Shown here piece by piece: positions 21,928 to 33,123 of a stretch of 64,000 nt of DNA. Within the stretch, counting starts at the first letter, position 1. Every line of letters begins with the position of its first letter. Under the pieces are notes generated by a model. The model worked only from the letters and a program-made list of their open reading frames with translations, was not told the origin of the DNA and did no database searches. The position numbers and the translations under genes are program-made. The stretch comes from an uncultured Pseudomonadales bacterium (lineage in GTDB: Bacteria; Pseudomonadota; Gammaproteobacteria; Pseudomonadales; CANNCY01): positions 1-64,000 of the forward strand of contig CANNCY010000001.1 of assembly GCA_947503335.1 (NCBI GenBank), in the 5' to 3' direction.

Positions 21928-22557
21928 ATGACTATTGGATTAGTCGGACGCAAAAGCGGTATGACTCGCGTATTCACAGAAGATGGTAATTCTATTCCAG
22001 TTTCTGTAATCGAAGTCGAGCCAAACCGTGTCACACAGGTGAAAACCGTAGACAATGACGGATACGCAGCTGTACAGGTTACAGTGGGCGAGCGTCGCGC
22101 AAATCGTGTTTCTAAAGCTGCAGCTGGCCACTTTGCTAAGGCAGAGTCTGGTTCAGGTCGTGGTCTTTGGGAATTACGTGGTGAACTTGAAGTAAACGTT
22201 GGTGATGAGCTAAAAGCATCTGCTTTTGAAGCTGGTCAGATCGTTGACGTTCAAGGCACTTCAAAGGGTAAAGGTTTCCAAGGTACAGTTAAGCGTTGGA
22301 ACTTCAGCACCCAAGACATGACGCATGGTAACTCTATTTCTCACCGTGCTCCTGGTTCTATTGGTCAGTGTCAGACTCCTGGTCGCGTTTTCAAAGGTAA
22401 GAAAATGTCGGGCCACATGGGTTCTGAGAAAGTGACAGTTCAAAACTTGGAAGTTGTTCGCGTAGATGAAGAGCGCAACCTTATTTTGGTTAAGGGTGCG
22501 ATCCCTGGTGCTCCAGGTTCAGACGTGATCATTCGTCCAGCAGTTAAAGCTTCTTAA
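21928..22557 (+). CDS. rplC: 50S ribosomal protein L3
   Basis: 209 residues from ATG 21928 ([14 protein letters not shown]), seven bases after GAGAGGT. A TTG two codons upstream is in frame but less likely. L3 initiates 50S assembly; its loop with the [18 protein letters not shown] stretch reaches the peptidyl transferase centre and carries the Gln that PrmB methylates. Confidence 0.97.
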   Translation: MTIGLVGRKSGMTRVFTEDGNSIPVSVIEVEPNRVTQVKTVDNDGYAAVQVTVGERRANRVSKAAAGHFAKAESGSGRGLWELRGELEVNVGDELKASAFEAGQIVDVQGTSKGKGFQGTVKRWNFSTQDMTHGNSISHRAPGSIGQCQTPGRVFKGKKMSGHMGSEKVTVQNLEVVRVDEERNLILVKGAIPGAPGSDVIIRPAVKAS

Positions 22558-22567
22558 GGGGTTCGCG

Positions 22568-23182
22568 ATGGAATTAAATATTGCAACGCCAGAAGGGGCA
22601 AAGGGAACTGTTCAGGTTTCTGACGCTACTTTTGGTCGTGAGTTTAACGAAGACCTAGTTCATCAAGCCGTTGTTGCATACATGGCTGGTGCTCGTCAGG
22701 GTACTCGTGCTCAGAAGAATCGTTCAGACGTTAGTGGCGGCGGTAAGAAGCCATGGCGTCAAAAAGGTACTGGCCGTGCACGTGCTGGTACAATTCGTAG
22801 TCCTATCTGGCGTTCAGGCGGCGTAACGTTCGCAGCTCGTCCACAGGACCACAGTGTTAAGATCAACCGTAAGATGTACCGCGCTGCTATCCAGACTATC
22901 TTGTCTGAACTAGCTCGCCAAGATCGTCTTGTAGTAGTTGAGGAGTTCGATATCGATGCTCCAAAAACTAAATCAATGATTGCTAAGCTTTCGTCACTTG
23001 GTTTGACTGAAGCGTTGATCGTTACTGAAGAGGTAAGTGAAAACCTTTACCTTTCAGCGCGTAACCTACACAAGGTTGATGTTCGTGACGTATCTGGCAT
23101 TGACCCGGTAAGTCTTGTTGGTTTCGACAAGGTTGTAGTTACCGTGCCTGTGCTGAAGAAGTTGGAGGAGATGTTGGGATGA
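22568..23182 (+). CDS. rplD: 50S ribosomal protein L4
   Basis: 204 residues. Lines the nascent peptide tunnel with its extended loop ([18 protein letters not shown], about 56-73), the site of macrolide-resistance changes, which reads as ordinary here. In enterobacteria it also represses the S10 operon. Overlaps rplW by four bases (ATGA). Confidence 0.97.
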   Translation: MELNIATPEGAKGTVQVSDATFGREFNEDLVHQAVVAYMAGARQGTRAQKNRSDVSGGGKKPWRQKGTGRARAGTIRSPIWRSGGVTFAARPQDHSVKINRKMYRAAIQTILSELARQDRLVVVEEFDIDAPKTKSMIAKLSSLGLTEALIVTEEVSENLYLSARNLHKVDVRDVSGIDPVSLVGFDKVVVTVPVLKKLEEMLG

Positions 23183-23475
23183 ACCAAGAGCGAATCTTTA
23201 AGGTTCTACTTGGACCGCATGTATCCGAGAAATCCACAATTGCGGCAGAAGTAGGCAATCAGGTAGTTTTTAAAGTAGCTACCGACGCAACTAAGCTTGA
23301 AATCAAGAAAGCGGTTGAGTCATTGTTTGAAGTTGAGGTTGCTCAAGTTCGTACTGTATGTGTTAAGGGTAAAACCAAGCGTACTAAGTTCGGCATGGGT
23401 AAGCGCAACGACTGGAAAAAGGCCTACGTTCGTTTGAACGACGGTCAAGACATCGACTTTGAAGTCGCGGAATAA
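23179..23475 (+). CDS. rplW: 50S ribosomal protein L23
   Basis: 98 residues. Tunnel-exit protein that docks trigger factor and the signal recognition particle. Conserved [10 protein letters not shown] near the N terminus and the [20 protein letters not shown] loop. Start overlaps the rplD stop, so translation is coupled. Confidence 0.97.
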   Translation: MNQERIFKVLLGPHVSEKSTIAAEVGNQVVFKVATDATKLEIKKAVESLFEVEVAQVRTVCVKGKTKRTKFGMGKRNDWKKAYVRLNDGQDIDFEVAE

Positions 23476-23487
23476 GGGAGTAGAGAT

Positions 23488-24315
23488 ATGCCTATCGTAA
23501 AAAGAAAGCCTACCTCACCCGGTCGTCGCTTCGTAGTTAGTGTTGTAAACCCTGATCTACACAAAGGTGCACCACATGCAGCTTTGCTAGAGAAGAAAAG
23601 CAAAACCGGTGGTCGTAACAATGCTGGTCGTATCACTACCCGACACAAGGGTGGCGGTCACAAGCAGCACTACCGTGTAATCGACTTTAAGCGTAACAAA
23701 GATGGTATCCCTGCAAAGGTTGAGCGTCTTGAGTACGATCCAAACCGTTCTGCGCACATCGCATTAGTTTGCTACGCAGATGGTGAGCGTCGTTACATCA
23801 TTGCTCCTAAGGGTGTTAAAGCTGGCGACCAGGTTGTTTCTGGCGTTGATGCACCTATTAAAGCAGGTAACAGCATGCCAATGCGCAACATGCCACTTGG
23901 TTCAGTGATTCACTGCATCGAGATGAAGCCAGGCAAAGGTGCTCAGGTAGCACGTTCTGCTGGTACTTCGGCTCAGTTGGTTGCTAAAGAAGGTGCTTAC
24001 GTAACTCTACGTCTTCGTAGCGGTGAAATGCGTAAGATTCTTGCAGATTGTCGCGCGACCTTCGGTGAAGTGTCGAATAGCGAGCATAGCCTACGTTCAT
24101 TGGGTAAAGCTGGTGCTTCGCGCTGGCGTGGTATCCGTCCTACCGTTCGCGGTGTGGCGATGAACCCAGTAGATCACCCACATGGTGGTGGTGAAGGTCG
24201 TACCTCTGGTGGCCGTCATCCTGTATCACCTTGGGGTATGCCAACTAAGGGCTACAAGACTCGCAAGAACAAGCGAACCGATAAACTAATCGTTCGCCGT
24301 CGCGGCTCGAAATAA
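23488..24315 (+). CDS. rplB: 50S ribosomal protein L2
   Basis: 275 residues. Primary 23S rRNA binder near the peptidyl transferase centre. C-terminal signature [20 protein letters not shown] contains the conserved His essential for activity. Twelve bases after rplW. Confidence 0.98.
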   Translation: MPIVKRKPTSPGRRFVVSVVNPDLHKGAPHAALLEKKSKTGGRNNAGRITTRHKGGGHKQHYRVIDFKRNKDGIPAKVERLEYDPNRSAHIALVCYADGERRYIIAPKGVKAGDQVVSGVDAPIKAGNSMPMRNMPLGSVIHCIEMKPGKGAQVARSAGTSAQLVAKEGAYVTLRLRSGEMRKILADCRATFGEVSNSEHSLRSLGKAGASRWRGIRPTVRGVAMNPVDHPHGGGEGRTSGGRHPVSPWGMPTKGYKTRKNKRTDKLIVRRRGSK

Positions 24316-24330
24316 CGGGAGGTTACGAAA

Positions 24331-24609
24331 GTGCCACGTTCATTGAAAAAAGGTCCATTTGTTGACCTTCACCTTTTAAACAAGGTAGAAGCGGCAATCG
24401 AAGCGAATGACAAGCGTCCTATTAAGACCTGGTCACGTCGTTCAATGATTTTGCCAAACATGGTTGGTCTAACTATCGCAGTACATAACGGTCGTCAACA
24501 CGTACCTGTTTTTGTTACTGAAGAGATGGTTGGCCATAAACTAGGCGAGTTTGCGGCGACCCGTACTTATCGTGGTCATATCGTAGACAAGAAAGCCAAG
24601 AAGCGTTAA
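24331..24609 (+). CDS. rpsS: 30S ribosomal protein S19
   Basis: 92 residues, GTG start behind GGGAGG. 30S head protein at the A-site finger bridge, partner of S13. [16 protein letters not shown] and [15 protein letters not shown] are the family signatures. Confidence 0.97.
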   Translation: MPRSLKKGPFVDLHLLNKVEAAIEANDKRPIKTWSRRSMILPNMVGLTIAVHNGRQHVPVFVTEEMVGHKLGEFAATRTYRGHIVDKKAKKR

Positions 24610-24623
24610 TTCGAGGTAGTAAG

Positions 24624-24956
24624 ATGGAAGTTGCAGCTAAATTAAAAGGCGCGCGCATCGCTGCTCAGAAGGCGCGTCTAGTTGCTGATCAAATCCGCGG
24701 CAAGAGTGCTGAAGAAGCACTTGAGATCTTAGAGTTTAGCTCTAAGAAAGCGGCAGCGATCGTTAAGAAAGTGTTGGAATCTGCGATTGCCAACGCTGAG
24801 CACAACGAAGGTGCTGATGTTGATGACCTTAAGGTTTCAACAATCTTCGTTGACGAGGGTATGACTATGAAGCGCATTATGCCGCGCGCTAAAGGCCGTG
24901 CAGACCGCATCCTTAAGCGTTCATGTCATATTACAATTAAAGTGGCTGACCAGTAG
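24624..24956 (+). CDS. rplV: 50S ribosomal protein L22
   Basis: 110 residues. Its beta-hairpin lines the exit tunnel opposite L4; the [18 protein letters not shown] loop is present without the deletions known from macrolide-resistant strains. Confidence 0.97.
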   Translation: MEVAAKLKGARIAAQKARLVADQIRGKSAEEALEILEFSSKKAAAIVKKVLESAIANAEHNEGADVDDLKVSTIFVDEGMTMKRIMPRAKGRADRILKRSCHITIKVADQ

Positions 24957-24965
24957 GAGAATACG

Positions 24966-25640
24966 ATGGGTCAGAAAGTACATCCAACAGGCATCCGTCT
25001 AGGCATCACTAAGCAGCATACTTCTGTTTGGTACGCAGAGCGTGGTGCTTACGCAGATAAGCTGAACACCGATCTGAAGGTTCGTGAGTTCCTTCGCGAG
25101 AAACTTGCTCATGCATCGGTTAGCCGCATTGAAATTGAGCGTCCAGCCCAGCAAGCACGTGTGACTATTCATACTGCTCGCCCAGGTATCGTTATCGGTA
25201 AGAAGGGTGAAGACGTTGAGAAACTTCGCACCGCTGTTTCTAAGATGATGGGTTGCCCAGTGCATATCAACATCGAAGAAATTCGTAAGCCTGATCTAGA
25301 TTCTGCGCTAGTAGCACAGAATATTGCTCAGCAGCTTGAGCGTCGTGTAATGTTCCGTCGTGCTATGAAGCGCGTGGTACAGAACGCAATGCGTCAAGGT
25401 GCTCAGGGCATTAAGGTTCAGGTAAGTGGTCGTGTTGGTGGCGCTGAGATCGCACGTACCGAATGGTACCGTGAAGGTCGTGTGCCACTACACACCCTAC
25501 GTGCTGATATCGACTACGCAACTGCAGAAGCAAATACTACTTACGGCATCATTGGCGTAAAAGTATGGATCTTCAAAGGCGAAGTTATCGGCGGTCAAGA
25601 GCCTGTTGAAAAGGCTCCCAAGAAGAAGTCATCTAAATAA
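24966..25640 (+). CDS. rpsC: 30S ribosomal protein S3
   Basis: 224 residues. Forms the mRNA entry channel. The KH domain has [15 protein letters not shown] (about 73-87), with the GxxG loop; the C-terminal domain and a short Lys-rich tail follow. Slightly shorter than the E. coli protein (233). Confidence 0.97.
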   Translation: MGQKVHPTGIRLGITKQHTSVWYAERGAYADKLNTDLKVREFLREKLAHASVSRIEIERPAQQARVTIHTARPGIVIGKKGEDVEKLRTAVSKMMGCPVHINIEEIRKPDLDSALVAQNIAQQLERRVMFRRAMKRVVQNAMRQGAQGIKVQVSGRVGGAEIARTEWYREGRVPLHTLRADIDYATAEANTTYGIIGVKVWIFKGEVIGGQEPVEKAPKKKSSK

Positions 25641-25651
25641 GGAGTGCGCAG

Positions 25652-26065
25652 ATGCTACAACCTAAGCGTACAAAATTCCGTAAGCAGATGAAGGGCCGCA
25701 ACCGCGGTCTAGCTCACCGCGGCTCTAAAGTTAGCTTTGGTGAGTTCGGTCTAAAGGCTACTGGCCGAGGCCGCATCACTGCACGTCAAATCGAAGCGGC
25801 GCGTCGTGCGATGACCCGTAAGATTAAGCGTGGCGGTAAAATCTGGATCCGCGTTTTCCCTGATAAGCCGATCACTGCGAAGCCTCTTGAGGTTCGTCAA
25901 GGTAAAGGTAAGGGTAACGTAGAATACTGGGTAGCTCAGATCCAACCAGGCAAAGTTCTGTATGAGATCGAAGGTGTTGCAGAAGAGCTAGCGCGTGACG
26001 CGTTTGCACTAGCTGCATCTAAGCTGCCTGTGTCAACAACATTCGTTAAAAGGCAGGTGATGTAA
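25652..26065 (+). CDS. rplP: 50S ribosomal protein L16
   Basis: 137 residues. Sits between the A-site tRNA elbow and 23S helix 38. [19 protein letters not shown] and the R-Q-I-E-A-A-R-R region are typical. Last base of its stop is the first of the rpmC start (TAATG). Confidence 0.97.
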   Translation: MLQPKRTKFRKQMKGRNRGLAHRGSKVSFGEFGLKATGRGRITARQIEAARRAMTRKIKRGGKIWIRVFPDKPITAKPLEVRQGKGKGNVEYWVAQIQPGKVLYEIEGVAEELARDAFALAASKLPVSTTFVKRQVM

Positions 26066-26256
26066 TGAAAGCATCTGAACTTCGCGAAAAATCAGTAGAA
26101 GAGCTAAGCGCTCTTCTTCTTGAGCAGTATGAAGCGCAATTCAAGCTTCGCATGCAACAGTCGACTGGCCAGTTAGGTCAGACGCACCTTGCTAAGCAAG
26201 CTCGTCGCGATATCGCGCGCATTAAGACTGCTCTTAATGAGAAGGCAGGTAAGTAA
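26065..26256 (+). CDS. rpmC: 50S ribosomal protein L29
   Basis: 63 residues, two-helix protein at the tunnel exit beside L23. [18 protein letters not shown] and the [17 protein letters not shown] helix fit the family. Overlaps rplP by one base. Confidence 0.97.
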   Translation: MKASELREKSVEELSALLLEQYEAQFKLRMQQSTGQLGQTHLAKQARRDIARIKTALNEKAGK

Positions 26257-26257
26257 C

Positions 26258-26524
26258 ATGGCAGAAGCAGAAAAGAGAGTTCGTACACTTACTGGTAAAG
26301 TAGTGAGCGACAAGATGGATAAAACCATCACCGTTCTGTTTGAACGTCGCGTAAAGCATCCGATCTACGGCAAGTATGTAAGTAAGTCTTCTAAAGTTAA
26401 GGCTCACGACGCAAACAATGAATGTAAGATCGGTGATGTAGTAACTATCGCTGAATCTCGTCCATTGTCCAAGACTAAGTCTTGGTCGCTGTTGAGAATC
26501 GAGGAGCGTGCTGTCGAGATTTAA
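26258..26524 (+). CDS. rpsQ: 30S ribosomal protein S17
   Basis: 88 residues from ATG 26258 ([15 protein letters not shown]), one base after the rpmC stop; a longer frame running back into rpmC is only an overlap. OB-fold protein that stabilises 16S helices 7 and 11. Conserved [10 protein letters not shown] and [11 protein letters not shown]. Confidence 0.97.
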   Translation: MAEAEKRVRTLTGKVVSDKMDKTITVLFERRVKHPIYGKYVSKSSKVKAHDANNECKIGDVVTIAESRPLSKTKSWSLLRIEERAVEI

Positions 26525-26562
26525 TGACAGCGTCGTAAATTTGGGTTCGGAGACTCGAAAAA

Positions 26563-26931
26563 ATGATTCAAACACAAAGCTATCTTGATGTAGCAGACAA
26601 CAGTGGTGCACGTCGTGTGATGTGTATCAAAGTATTAGGCGGTTCACACCGCCGTTACGCTCGCGTAGGCGACATCATTAAAGTGACTGTAAAAGAAGCG
26701 ATCCCACGTGGCAAAGTTAAAAAAGGCCAGGTGATGAACGCAGTAGTAGTGCGCACTAAGAAGGGCGTTCGCCGTCAAGACGGTTCATTAATTAAGTTCG
26801 ACGATAACGCAGCTGTTCTTTTGAACACTCAAGATGCGCCAGTCGGTACTCGTATTTTTGGCCCCGTGACTCGCGAACTTCGTTCTGAGAAGTTCATGAA
26901 GATTATCTCTTTAGCACCTGAAGTGCTGTAA
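26563..26931 (+). CDS. rplN: 50S ribosomal protein L14
   Basis: 122 residues, standard. Subunit-interface protein forming bridge B8, also the docking site of the silencing factor RsfS. Opens with [21 protein letters not shown] split at the beta barrel. Start of the spc operon genes; no new promoter is visible in the 38-base gap. Confidence 0.97.
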   Translation: MIQTQSYLDVADNSGARRVMCIKVLGGSHRRYARVGDIIKVTVKEAIPRGKVKKGQVMNAVVVRTKKGVRRQDGSLIKFDDNAAVLLNTQDAPVGTRIFGPVTRELRSEKFMKIISLAPEVL

Positions 26932-26945
26932 GAGTAGAGGAATAC

Positions 26946-27263
26946 ATGATGCGTAAATTAAAAAGTAACGACGAAGTAATTGTTATTGCCGGTAAAGACA
27001 AAGGTAAGCGTGGTAAGATCTCTAAGGTTCTTGCTGACAATCGTTTACTTGTTAGCGGTATCAACATGGTAAAGCGTCACACGAAGCCTAACCCACAGTT
27101 GGGCATCGCAGGCGGCATTGTAGAGAAGGAAGCACCTATTCAGGTTTCTAACGTTGCAATCTTCAACCCTAACACCAACAAGGCTGACCGCGTTGGTTTC
27201 AAGGTAGAAGACGGCGTTAAGACTCGTGTTTTCAAATCAGACGGCAATGCCGTAGACGCATAA
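26946..27263 (+). CDS. rplX: 50S ribosomal protein L24
   Basis: 105 residues. Assembly initiator at the tunnel exit, with a KOW motif ([16 protein letters not shown]). Two consecutive ATG codons occur; the AGAGG site at 26936-26940 gives better spacing for the second (26949), so the protein may be 104 residues. Confidence 0.96.
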   Translation: MMRKLKSNDEVIVIAGKDKGKRGKISKVLADNRLLVSGINMVKRHTKPNPQLGIAGGIVEKEAPIQVSNVAIFNPNTNKADRVGFKVEDGVKTRVFKSDGNAVDA

Positions 27264-27281
27264 ATTAGCAGGTTTTAAGAA

Positions 27282-27821
27282 ATGGCTAGGCTGAAAGAAG
27301 TTTACAACAACGACATCCACGCGAAGCTCAAAGAAGAGCTTGGCTTGGACAATGTTATGCAAGTGCCTCGTATCACCAAGATCACCATTAACATGGGTGT
27401 TGGCGAGGCGATTGGCGATAAAAAGGCTTTAGAGAATGCTGTTAAAGATCTCGAAGCTATCGCTGGTCAGAAGCCGGTCGTATCACGTGCCCGTAAGTCT
27501 ATTGCAGGCTTTAAGGTACGTGAGGGTTGGCCTATTGGATGTAAAGTCACTCTGCGCGGTGAGCGCATGTATGAGTTCCTAGAGCGTTTGATCTCAATCG
27601 CTATTCCTCGTATTCGTGACTTCCGAGGCATCAGCCCCAAGCAGTTCGACGGGCGAGGCAATTTCGCGATGGGTGTAACTGAGCAGATCATCTTCCCTGA
27701 GATCGATTACGACAAGGTAGATAAGCTGCGCGGTTTAGATATCGCTATTACCACCACTGCAAGCAACGACGACGAAGGTCGTGCATTGTTGCGTGCATTT
27801 AACATGCCTTTGAAGAGCTAA
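27282..27821 (+). CDS. rplE: 50S ribosomal protein L5
   Basis: 179 residues. Binds 5S rRNA and the P-site tRNA elbow. Contains the [11 protein letters not shown] strand and [21 protein letters not shown] segment typical of L5. The last residues [10 protein letters not shown] match family ends. Confidence 0.97.
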   Translation: MARLKEVYNNDIHAKLKEELGLDNVMQVPRITKITINMGVGEAIGDKKALENAVKDLEAIAGQKPVVSRARKSIAGFKVREGWPIGCKVTLRGERMYEFLERLISIAIPRIRDFRGISPKQFDGRGNFAMGVTEQIIFPEIDYDKVDKLRGLDIAITTTASNDDEGRALLRAFNMPLKS

Positions 27822-27833
27822 AAGGGTTTATCG

Positions 27834-28139
27834 ATGGCTAAGAAGTCTATGATTGCACGTGAAGCAAAGCGTGCGAAAACAGTTGAAAAATACGCTGCAA
27901 AGCGTGCTGAGCTAAAAGCAATTATCGCTAACCCAGCGTCATCTGAAGATGATGTATGGGATGCGCAGGTTGCATTACAAAAGCTTCCACGTGATGCGAG
28001 TCCTTCGCGTCAGCAGCGTCGTTGCCGTGTTACTGGTCGTCCACACGCCGTTTACCGCAAGTTCGGCTTAAGCCGTATTAAATTGCGTGAAGCAGCGATG
28101 CGTGGTGACGTTCCTGGCTTGGTTAAAGCAAGCTGGTAA
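27834..28139 (+). CDS. rpsN: 30S ribosomal protein S14
   Basis: 101 residues, the long zinc-free form (no CxxC...CxxC). C-terminal [19 protein letters not shown] and [17 protein letters not shown] are diagnostic. Lies between L5 and S8 as in E. coli spc. Confidence 0.97.
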   Translation: MAKKSMIAREAKRAKTVEKYAAKRAELKAIIANPASSEDDVWDAQVALQKLPRDASPSRQQRRCRVTGRPHAVYRKFGLSRIKLREAAMRGDVPGLVKASW

Positions 28140-28168
28140 TTTAGGTAACGGTTTTAGGAGCAATACAT

Positions 28169-28561
28169 ATGAGTATGCAAGATCCATTGGCAGATATGCT
28201 AACTCGCATCCGCAATGCGCAGATGGTTGAGAAAGCGACTGTCGCTATGCCTTCTTCAAAAGTTAAAGTATCTGTAGCTAAGGTACTTAAAGACGAAGGT
28301 TACATTACTGATTATTCAGTATCAGAAAGCGCCAAGCCTGAGCTAACTGTTGAACTTAAGTATTTCAACGGTGTACCAGTGATCGAAGAGATCGCTCGCG
28401 CAAGTCGTCCAGGACTTCGCAATTACGCAGGTGCTAACGAACTTCCTAAAGTTCGTGGCGGATTGGGTGTCGCTATCGTTTCTACTAGCCAGGGCGTAAT
28501 GTCTGATCGCGCAGCGCGCGAAGCTGGTATCGGTGGCGAAGTTATTTGTACAGTATTCTAA
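28169..28561 (+). CDS. rpsH: 30S ribosomal protein S8
   Basis: 130 residues. Primary binder of the 16S central domain; in E. coli it represses the spc operon at the rplE start. [18 protein letters not shown] and the C-terminal [20 protein letters not shown] are conserved. Confidence 0.97.
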   Translation: MSMQDPLADMLTRIRNAQMVEKATVAMPSSKVKVSVAKVLKDEGYITDYSVSESAKPELTVELKYFNGVPVIEEIARASRPGLRNYAGANELPKVRGGLGVAIVSTSQGVMSDRAAREAGIGGEVICTVF

Positions 28562-28574
28562 GAAGGAATAGATA

Positions 28575-29108
28575 ATGTCACGTGTTGCAAAAAGCCCCGT
28601 AACGTTACCTTCTGGTGTACAGGTAACTTTGGGCAGCGAAGAATTAACCGTAAAAGGTGCTAAGTCTTCGCTAAGCATGAAGGTTCACCCTTCTGTAGTA
28701 ATCAAGCAAGAAGACAACGTACTAACGTTCGAAGCTAAGTCTGGCGCTAAGTCTGACATCGCTTTGGCAGGTACTACTCGCGCACTAGTAAACAACATGG
28801 TTACTGGTGTGTCTGCTGGATTTGAGCGCAAGTTGATTCTCAACGGTGTTGGTTACCGTGCTAAGGTTTCAGGAAAAGTTCTGAACCTTACTCTTGGTTT
28901 TTCTCACCCAGTTGATTACACCTTGCCAGAAGGTATTACAGCTGAAACTCCCTCGCAAACTGAGGTTCTATTGAAGTCTGCAGATAAGCAGCTTCTAGGT
29001 CAGGTAAGTGCTGAGATTCGCGCTTTCCGTCCACCAGAGCCATACAAGGGCAAGGGTATTCGATACGCCGACGAGCACGTTCGTCGTAAAGAAGCTAAGA
29101 AGAAGTAA
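28575..29108 (+). CDS. rplF: 50S ribosomal protein L6
   Basis: 177 residues, standard. Two homologous domains near the sarcin-ricin loop; [15 protein letters not shown] start and C-terminal [26 protein letters not shown]. Confidence 0.97.
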   Translation: MSRVAKSPVTLPSGVQVTLGSEELTVKGAKSSLSMKVHPSVVIKQEDNVLTFEAKSGAKSDIALAGTTRALVNNMVTGVSAGFERKLILNGVGYRAKVSGKVLNLTLGFSHPVDYTLPEGITAETPSQTEVLLKSADKQLLGQVSAEIRAFRPPEPYKGKGIRYADEHVRRKEAKKK

Positions 29109-29117
29109 GGTAAGGTT

Positions 29118-29468
29118 ATGAGCACTAAGAAAGAAGCTAGATTGCGCCGTGCGCGTCGAGCTCGTGCAAAGATGCGTGAGCTTGGTGCAGAGCGTCTTAC
29201 TGTTCACCGCACAGGCCGTCACATCTATGCGCAAGTAATTGCAGCTGATGGTGGCCGTGTTGTAGCGAGCGCTTCAACGCTTGACGAAGCACTTCGTGGT
29301 GACGCCACTAGTAATGTAGAAGCTGCAGGTAAAGTTGGTGCGTTGATCGCTCAGCGCGCTAAAGAAGCAGGTGTAACTTCGGTTGCATTTGACCGCAGCG
29401 GTTTTAAATATCACGGTCGTGTAAAAGCTTTGGCTGATGCGGCTCGTGAAGGTGGTCTTGAATTCTAA
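29118..29468 (+). CDS. rplR: 50S ribosomal protein L18
   Basis: 116 residues. 5S rRNA binder of the central protuberance, with basic N terminus ([19 protein letters not shown]) and C-terminal [23 protein letters not shown] split by family-conserved Gly residues. Confidence 0.97.
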   Translation: MSTKKEARLRRARRARAKMRELGAERLTVHRTGRHIYAQVIAADGGRVVASASTLDEALRGDATSNVEAAGKVGALIAQRAKEAGVTSVAFDRSGFKYHGRVKALADAAREGGLEF

Positions 29469-29478
29469 GGGTTAAGAC

Positions 29479-29982
29479 ATGGCACACGAGCAAAAAGACA
29501 GCAATACAGAAGGCCTCCAAGAGAAATTGGTTCAGGTCAACCGCGTAGCTAAAGTAGTAAAGGGTGGTCGTATCTTCGGCTTCACTGCACTAACTGTAGT
29601 TGGCGATGGTAAAGGTAAAGTAGGCTTCGGCCGTGGTAAGGCACGTGAAGTACCTGTTGCTATTCAAAAAGCAATGGAAAACGCGCGTCGTAACATGGTT
29701 GAGGTAGAACTCAACGGCAATACTCTGCAGTACCCAATCAAGGCCCGTCACGGCGGTTCTAAGGTGTACATGCAGCCTGCGTCAGACGGTACCGGTGTAA
29801 TTGCCGGTGGTGCGATGCGTGCGGTTCTTGAAATCGCCGGCGTACAGAACGTACTAGCTAAATGCTACGGTTCAACAAACCCAGTAAACGTTGTTCGCGC
29901 AACGATCAAGGGCTTGACGAACATGCGTTCTCCAGAGGCAGTTGCTGCTAAGCGCGGTAAGTCAGTAGACGATATCGCTTAA
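29479..29982 (+). CDS. rpsE: 30S ribosomal protein S5
   Basis: 167 residues. mRNA entry and fidelity protein; double-stranded RNA-binding domain with [20 protein letters not shown] and [15 protein letters not shown], and the loop position where spectinomycin resistance arises reads as wild type. Confidence 0.97.
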   Translation: MAHEQKDSNTEGLQEKLVQVNRVAKVVKGGRIFGFTALTVVGDGKGKVGFGRGKAREVPVAIQKAMENARRNMVEVELNGNTLQYPIKARHGGSKVYMQPASDGTGVIAGGAMRAVLEIAGVQNVLAKCYGSTNPVNVVRATIKGLTNMRSPEAVAAKRGKSVDDIA

Positions 29983-30009
29983 TTAGCAGAGCATTAAAGG
30001 AGAATAGCG

Positions 30010-30198
30010 ATGGCTAAAGCTAAAAAGCTACGAGTAACTCAGATCCGCAGTACTGCGGGTCGTTTGAAGGCTCATAAGGCTTGCGCAGCAGGTCTTGGTC
30101 TTCGTCGCATCCGCCACACTGTTGAGGTAGAAGATACCCCATCAAACCGCGGTATGATCAACAAGATCAACTACTTGATCCAAGTGGAGGAAGTGTAA
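30010..30198 (+). CDS. rpmD: 50S ribosomal protein L30
   Basis: 62 residues, short bacterial form. [19 protein letters not shown] and [21 protein letters not shown] fit the family. Last base of its stop region overlaps the rplO start (TAATG). Confidence 0.97.
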   Translation: MAKAKKLRVTQIRSTAGRLKAHKACAAGLGLRRIRHTVEVEDTPSNRGMINKINYLIQVEEV

Positions 30199-30632
30199 TG
30201 CGTTTAAATACACTAAGCCCCGCTCCTGGTTCTAAAAAAGACGCTAAGCGCGTTGGTCGTGGTATCGGTAGTGGTTTAGGCAAAACAGGTGGCCGCGGTC
30301 ACAAAGGTTTGAAGTCACGTTCAGGTGGTTCGGTTCGTCCGGGCTTTGAAGGTGGTCAGATGCCTTTGCAGAAGCGTCTTCCAAAGTACGGCTTCACTTC
30401 ACGTATTTCACGTGTATCTGCAGAGGTTCGCACCTCTGAGCTAAACAAGGTGAATGCAGAAGTTATTGATTTGAAAGCACTTCAAGACGCTGGTGTTGTT
30501 ACAAAAGGCATCAAGCATGTTAAAGTGTTCCTTTCTGGTGAGGTAACTAAAGCTGTAACCATTAAGGGTCTTCGAGTGACGAAAGGTGCACTTGAGGCAA
30601 TTCAAACTGCTGGCGGAAAGGTCGAAGAATAA
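30198..30632 (+). CDS. rplO: 50S ribosomal protein L15
   Basis: 144 residues. Late assembly protein with the Gly/Arg-rich N-terminal extension ([18 protein letters not shown], about 22-39) that threads into 23S rRNA, and the C-terminal globular domain. Confidence 0.97.
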   Translation: MRLNTLSPAPGSKKDAKRVGRGIGSGLGKTGGRGHKGLKSRSGGSVRPGFEGGQMPLQKRLPKYGFTSRISRVSAEVRTSELNKVNAEVIDLKALQDAGVVTKGIKHVKVFLSGEVTKAVTIKGLRVTKGALEAIQTAGGKVEE

Positions 30633-30633
30633 T

Positions 30634-31953
30634 ATGACAAGCCCGAGTGCTATGTTTTCTGGGAACTCAAAGGGCATGGGCGAGCTAGTAGCTCGCCTAA
30701 AGTTCTTGTTTTTAGCAATCATTGTGTATCGTATTGGTACACATATACCGGTTCCCGGTATTGATCCAGCGCGTGTCGCTGATCTGTTTAATCAAAACTC
30801 AGGCACTATCCTAGGACTATTTAATATGTTCTCGGGTGGTGCACTAGAGCGCATGAGTATCATGGCGCTCGGTGTGATGCCATATATTTCGGCCTCGATC
30901 ATCATTCAGTTGATGACGGCGGTAGTGCCTTCGTTAGAAGCGCTAAAGAAAGAGGGTGAAGCTGGTCGTCGTAAGATTAGCCAGTACACCCGTTACGGCA
31001 CAGTTATTCTTGCTACCTTTCAGGCAGCAGGTATGACTGCAGGTCTTTCAGGCCAGGGTCTGTTCTATGCAACAGGCCCTGCTGTTTGGCTAGTTGCCGT
31101 AACATCTCTAGTTACCGGTGCAGTGTTCATGATGTGGCTTGGTGAGCAGGTTACAGAGCGCGGTATTGGTAATGGTATTTCGATGCTGATCTTTGCAGGT
31201 ATCGTAGCGGGTTTACCCGGTGCGGTAGGTCAGGCGTTTGAGCAAACCCGTCAGGGCGAGCTTAGCTTGCTGCTATTGTTAGGCATCTGTGCGGTTGCTG
31301 TTGCAGTAATCTATGGTGTTGTCACCATGGAGCGCGGTCAGCGTCGCATCACAGTGAATTACGCAAAGCGTCAAAATGCACGTGGCGGTTATCAGCAGCA
31401 GGCAAGTCACTTGCCGTTGAAGATCAACATGGCCGGTGTTATTCCAGCGATTTTCGCAAGCAGTATCCTGCTGTTCCCAGCTTCTATCGCTAGTTGGGTA
31501 GGTCAGTCAGGTGGTTCTGAATGGTTGCAAGAGCTAGCATTGGCAATTGGACCAGGTCAGCCGTTAAATATTGTGCTGTTTACGGTATTCATTGTCTTTT
31601 TCTGTTTCTTCTATACGGCGATAATGTTCAACCCGAACGAAGTAGCAGAAAATTTGAAAAAATCTGGTGCCTATGTACCAGGTATTCGACCGGGTGATCA
31701 AACTGCTCGATACATCGATACAGTTCTCACGCGGCTTACGCTCGTCGGTGCGGTTTATATCGCATTGGTGTGCTTGCTACCTCAATTCTTGGTGGTATTT
31801 GCAAACGTACCGTTCTATCTAGGTGGTACAAGTTTGTTGATTGTGGTTGTTGTGATCATGGATTTCATGGCACAGGTACAGTCACACTTGGTTTCTAGTC
31901 AGTACGAAGGTCTGATGAAGAAGTCGAACCTCAAGTCTTACGGTAAGCGCTAA
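30634..31953 (+). CDS. secY: Protein translocase subunit SecY
   Basis: 439 residues from ATG 30634, one base after the rplO stop; a longer frame starting inside rplO is rejected because family members begin close to the [17 protein letters not shown] segment. Ten membrane helices form the protein-conducting channel with SecE and SecG; plug and pore regions ([15 protein letters not shown]-like [15 protein letters not shown]) are visible. E. coli SecY has 443 residues. Coupled to rplO. Confidence 0.97.
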   Translation: MTSPSAMFSGNSKGMGELVARLKFLFLAIIVYRIGTHIPVPGIDPARVADLFNQNSGTILGLFNMFSGGALERMSIMALGVMPYISASIIIQLMTAVVPSLEALKKEGEAGRRKISQYTRYGTVILATFQAAGMTAGLSGQGLFYATGPAVWLVAVTSLVTGAVFMMWLGEQVTERGIGNGISMLIFAGIVAGLPGAVGQAFEQTRQGELSLLLLLGICAVAVAVIYGVVTMERGQRRITVNYAKRQNARGGYQQQASHLPLKINMAGVIPAIFASSILLFPASIASWVGQSGGSEWLQELALAIGPGQPLNIVLFTVFIVFFCFFYTAIMFNPNEVAENLKKSGAYVPGIRPGDQTARYIDTVLTRLTLVGAVYIALVCLLPQFLVVFANVPFYLGGTSLLIVVVVIMDFMAQVQSHLVSSQYEGLMKKSNLKSYGKR

Positions 31954-31978
31954 TTCTTGCTCTAAATGAGGTGAAGTA

Positions 31979-32095
31979 ATGAAAGTACGTGCTTCGGTTA
32001 AACCAATTTGCCGTAACTGCAAAGTGGTTAAGCGAAAGGGCGTTGTTCGTGTGATCTGCTCAGCAGAACCACGTCATAAGCAACGTCAAGGCTAA
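31979..32095 (+). CDS. rpmJ: 50S ribosomal protein L36
   Basis: 38 residues, too short for most gene lists. Starts [15 protein letters not shown] and ends with HKQRQG. Zinc site Cys11, Cys14, Cys27 and His33 is complete, so this is the zinc-binding form. GAGGTGAAGTA gives the ribosome site. Located between secY and rpsM as usual. Confidence 0.96.
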   Translation: MKVRASVKPICRNCKVVKRKGVVRVICSAEPRHKQRQG

Positions 32096-32157
32096 GAGAA
32101 ATCTTAGATTTAAACTAAATAGGCGGCTCTGCAGTCTGGTAAAAAATTGTACCAAGA

Positions 32158-32186
32158 TTGACGAAACAGAGTTCAAAAGGTATTCT
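32158..32186 (+). promoter_or_regulatory. Promoter before rpsM (alpha operon)
   Basis: TTGACG at 32158-32163, 17-bp spacer, TATTCT at 32181-32186, then TTCGCACC. Same layout as the other translation promoters. Located in the 152-base gap after rpmJ. Downstream leader bases contain a small CACC/GGGTG hairpin near 32190-32204 and may include the S4-responsive site known in E. coli, which I cannot confirm by eye. Confidence 0.68.
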
Positions 32187-32247
32187 TTCGCACCTTTCGG
32201 GGTGACGCTAAGGACCTGGGCGCCACCATCAATGTGGAGATGTATAA

Positions 32248-32604
32248 ATGGCCCGTATCGCTGGTGTTAACATACCCGATAATAAGCATGCCGTTATTTC
32301 GTTGACTTATGTTTACGGAATTGGCAGCACTCGCGCAAAAGAGATTTGCGCAACTGTAGGTATCGATCCTACAACTAAAATTGGCTCTCTAGACGAAGCA
32401 AAGCTAGATGAGATTCGTAATGAAGTAGGTTCTTTCACTGTTGAAGGTGATCTACGTCGTGAAGTGTCTATGAACATTAAGCGTCTTATGGATCTTGGCT
32501 GCTACCGCGGTCTACGTCATCGTCGCAGCTTACCACTACGTGGTCAGCGTACTAAGACGAACGCACGTACCCGTAAAGGCCCACGTAAGCCAATTAAGAA
32601 GTAA
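32248..32604 (+). CDS. rpsM: 30S ribosomal protein S13
   Basis: 118 residues. 30S head, contacts P-site tRNA and 50S (bridges B1a/b). [21 protein letters not shown] is split in the family as N-terminal strand and helix; C-terminal [18 protein letters not shown] is the tRNA-touching tail. Confidence 0.97.
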   Translation: MARIAGVNIPDNKHAVISLTYVYGIGSTRAKEICATVGIDPTTKIGSLDEAKLDEIRNEVGSFTVEGDLRREVSMNIKRLMDLGCYRGLRHRRSLPLRGQRTKTNARTRKGPRKPIKK

Positions 32605-32717
32605 TATTGTATTAATCCAGGGCAGCGGCAGGATTGAGTGACCTACACAATCGCTCACATATCTAAATATAGATTGAACATCCTTATAGTCGGGGCCCTT
32701 TAAATAGGAATATAGTT

Positions 32718-33110
32718 ATGGCAAAACCAGGTGCTGGTAAAGGTCGTAAAAAGGTCAAAAAGACCGTCGTTGATGGTGTAGCGCACATCCATGCGTCATT
32801 CAACAACACCATCGTAACGATTTCTGATCGCCAAGGTAACGCTCTAGCATGGGCAACTGCTGGTGGTTCAGGTTTCCGTGGTTCACGTAAAAGTACTCCG
32901 TTCGCTGCACAGGTTGCTGCAGAACGTGCAGGTTTAGCTGCTCAAGAGTACGGTTTGAAGAACCTTGAAGTGGAAGTAAAGGGCCCAGGCCCAGGCCGCG
33001 AAAGTGCAGTACGTGCACTTAACGGTGTTGGTTACAAAATCACCAACATCACTGACGTGACGCCGATTCCACACAACGGTTGCCGTCCATCTAAGAAACG
33101 TCGCGTGTAA
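32718..33110 (+). CDS. rpsK: 30S ribosomal protein S11
   Basis: 130 residues. Platform protein near the mRNA exit. [19 protein letters not shown] and the C-terminal [18 protein letters not shown] are diagnostic. The 113-base gap before it is unusual for this operon but shows no convincing promoter or terminator. Confidence 0.97.
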   Translation: MAKPGAGKGRKKVKKTVVDGVAHIHASFNNTIVTISDRQGNALAWATAGGSGFRGSRKSTPFAAQVAAERAGLAAQEYGLKNLEVEVKGPGPGRESAVRALNGVGYKITNITDVTPIPHNGCRPSKKRRV

Positions 33111-33123
33111 GGGGTTATAAGTA

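Noticed and set aside
32605-32717. Promoter or attenuator in the long rpsM-rpsK gap
   Set aside because: TTGAGT and TTGAAC occur but no -10 box at proper spacing, and no stem with a T run.
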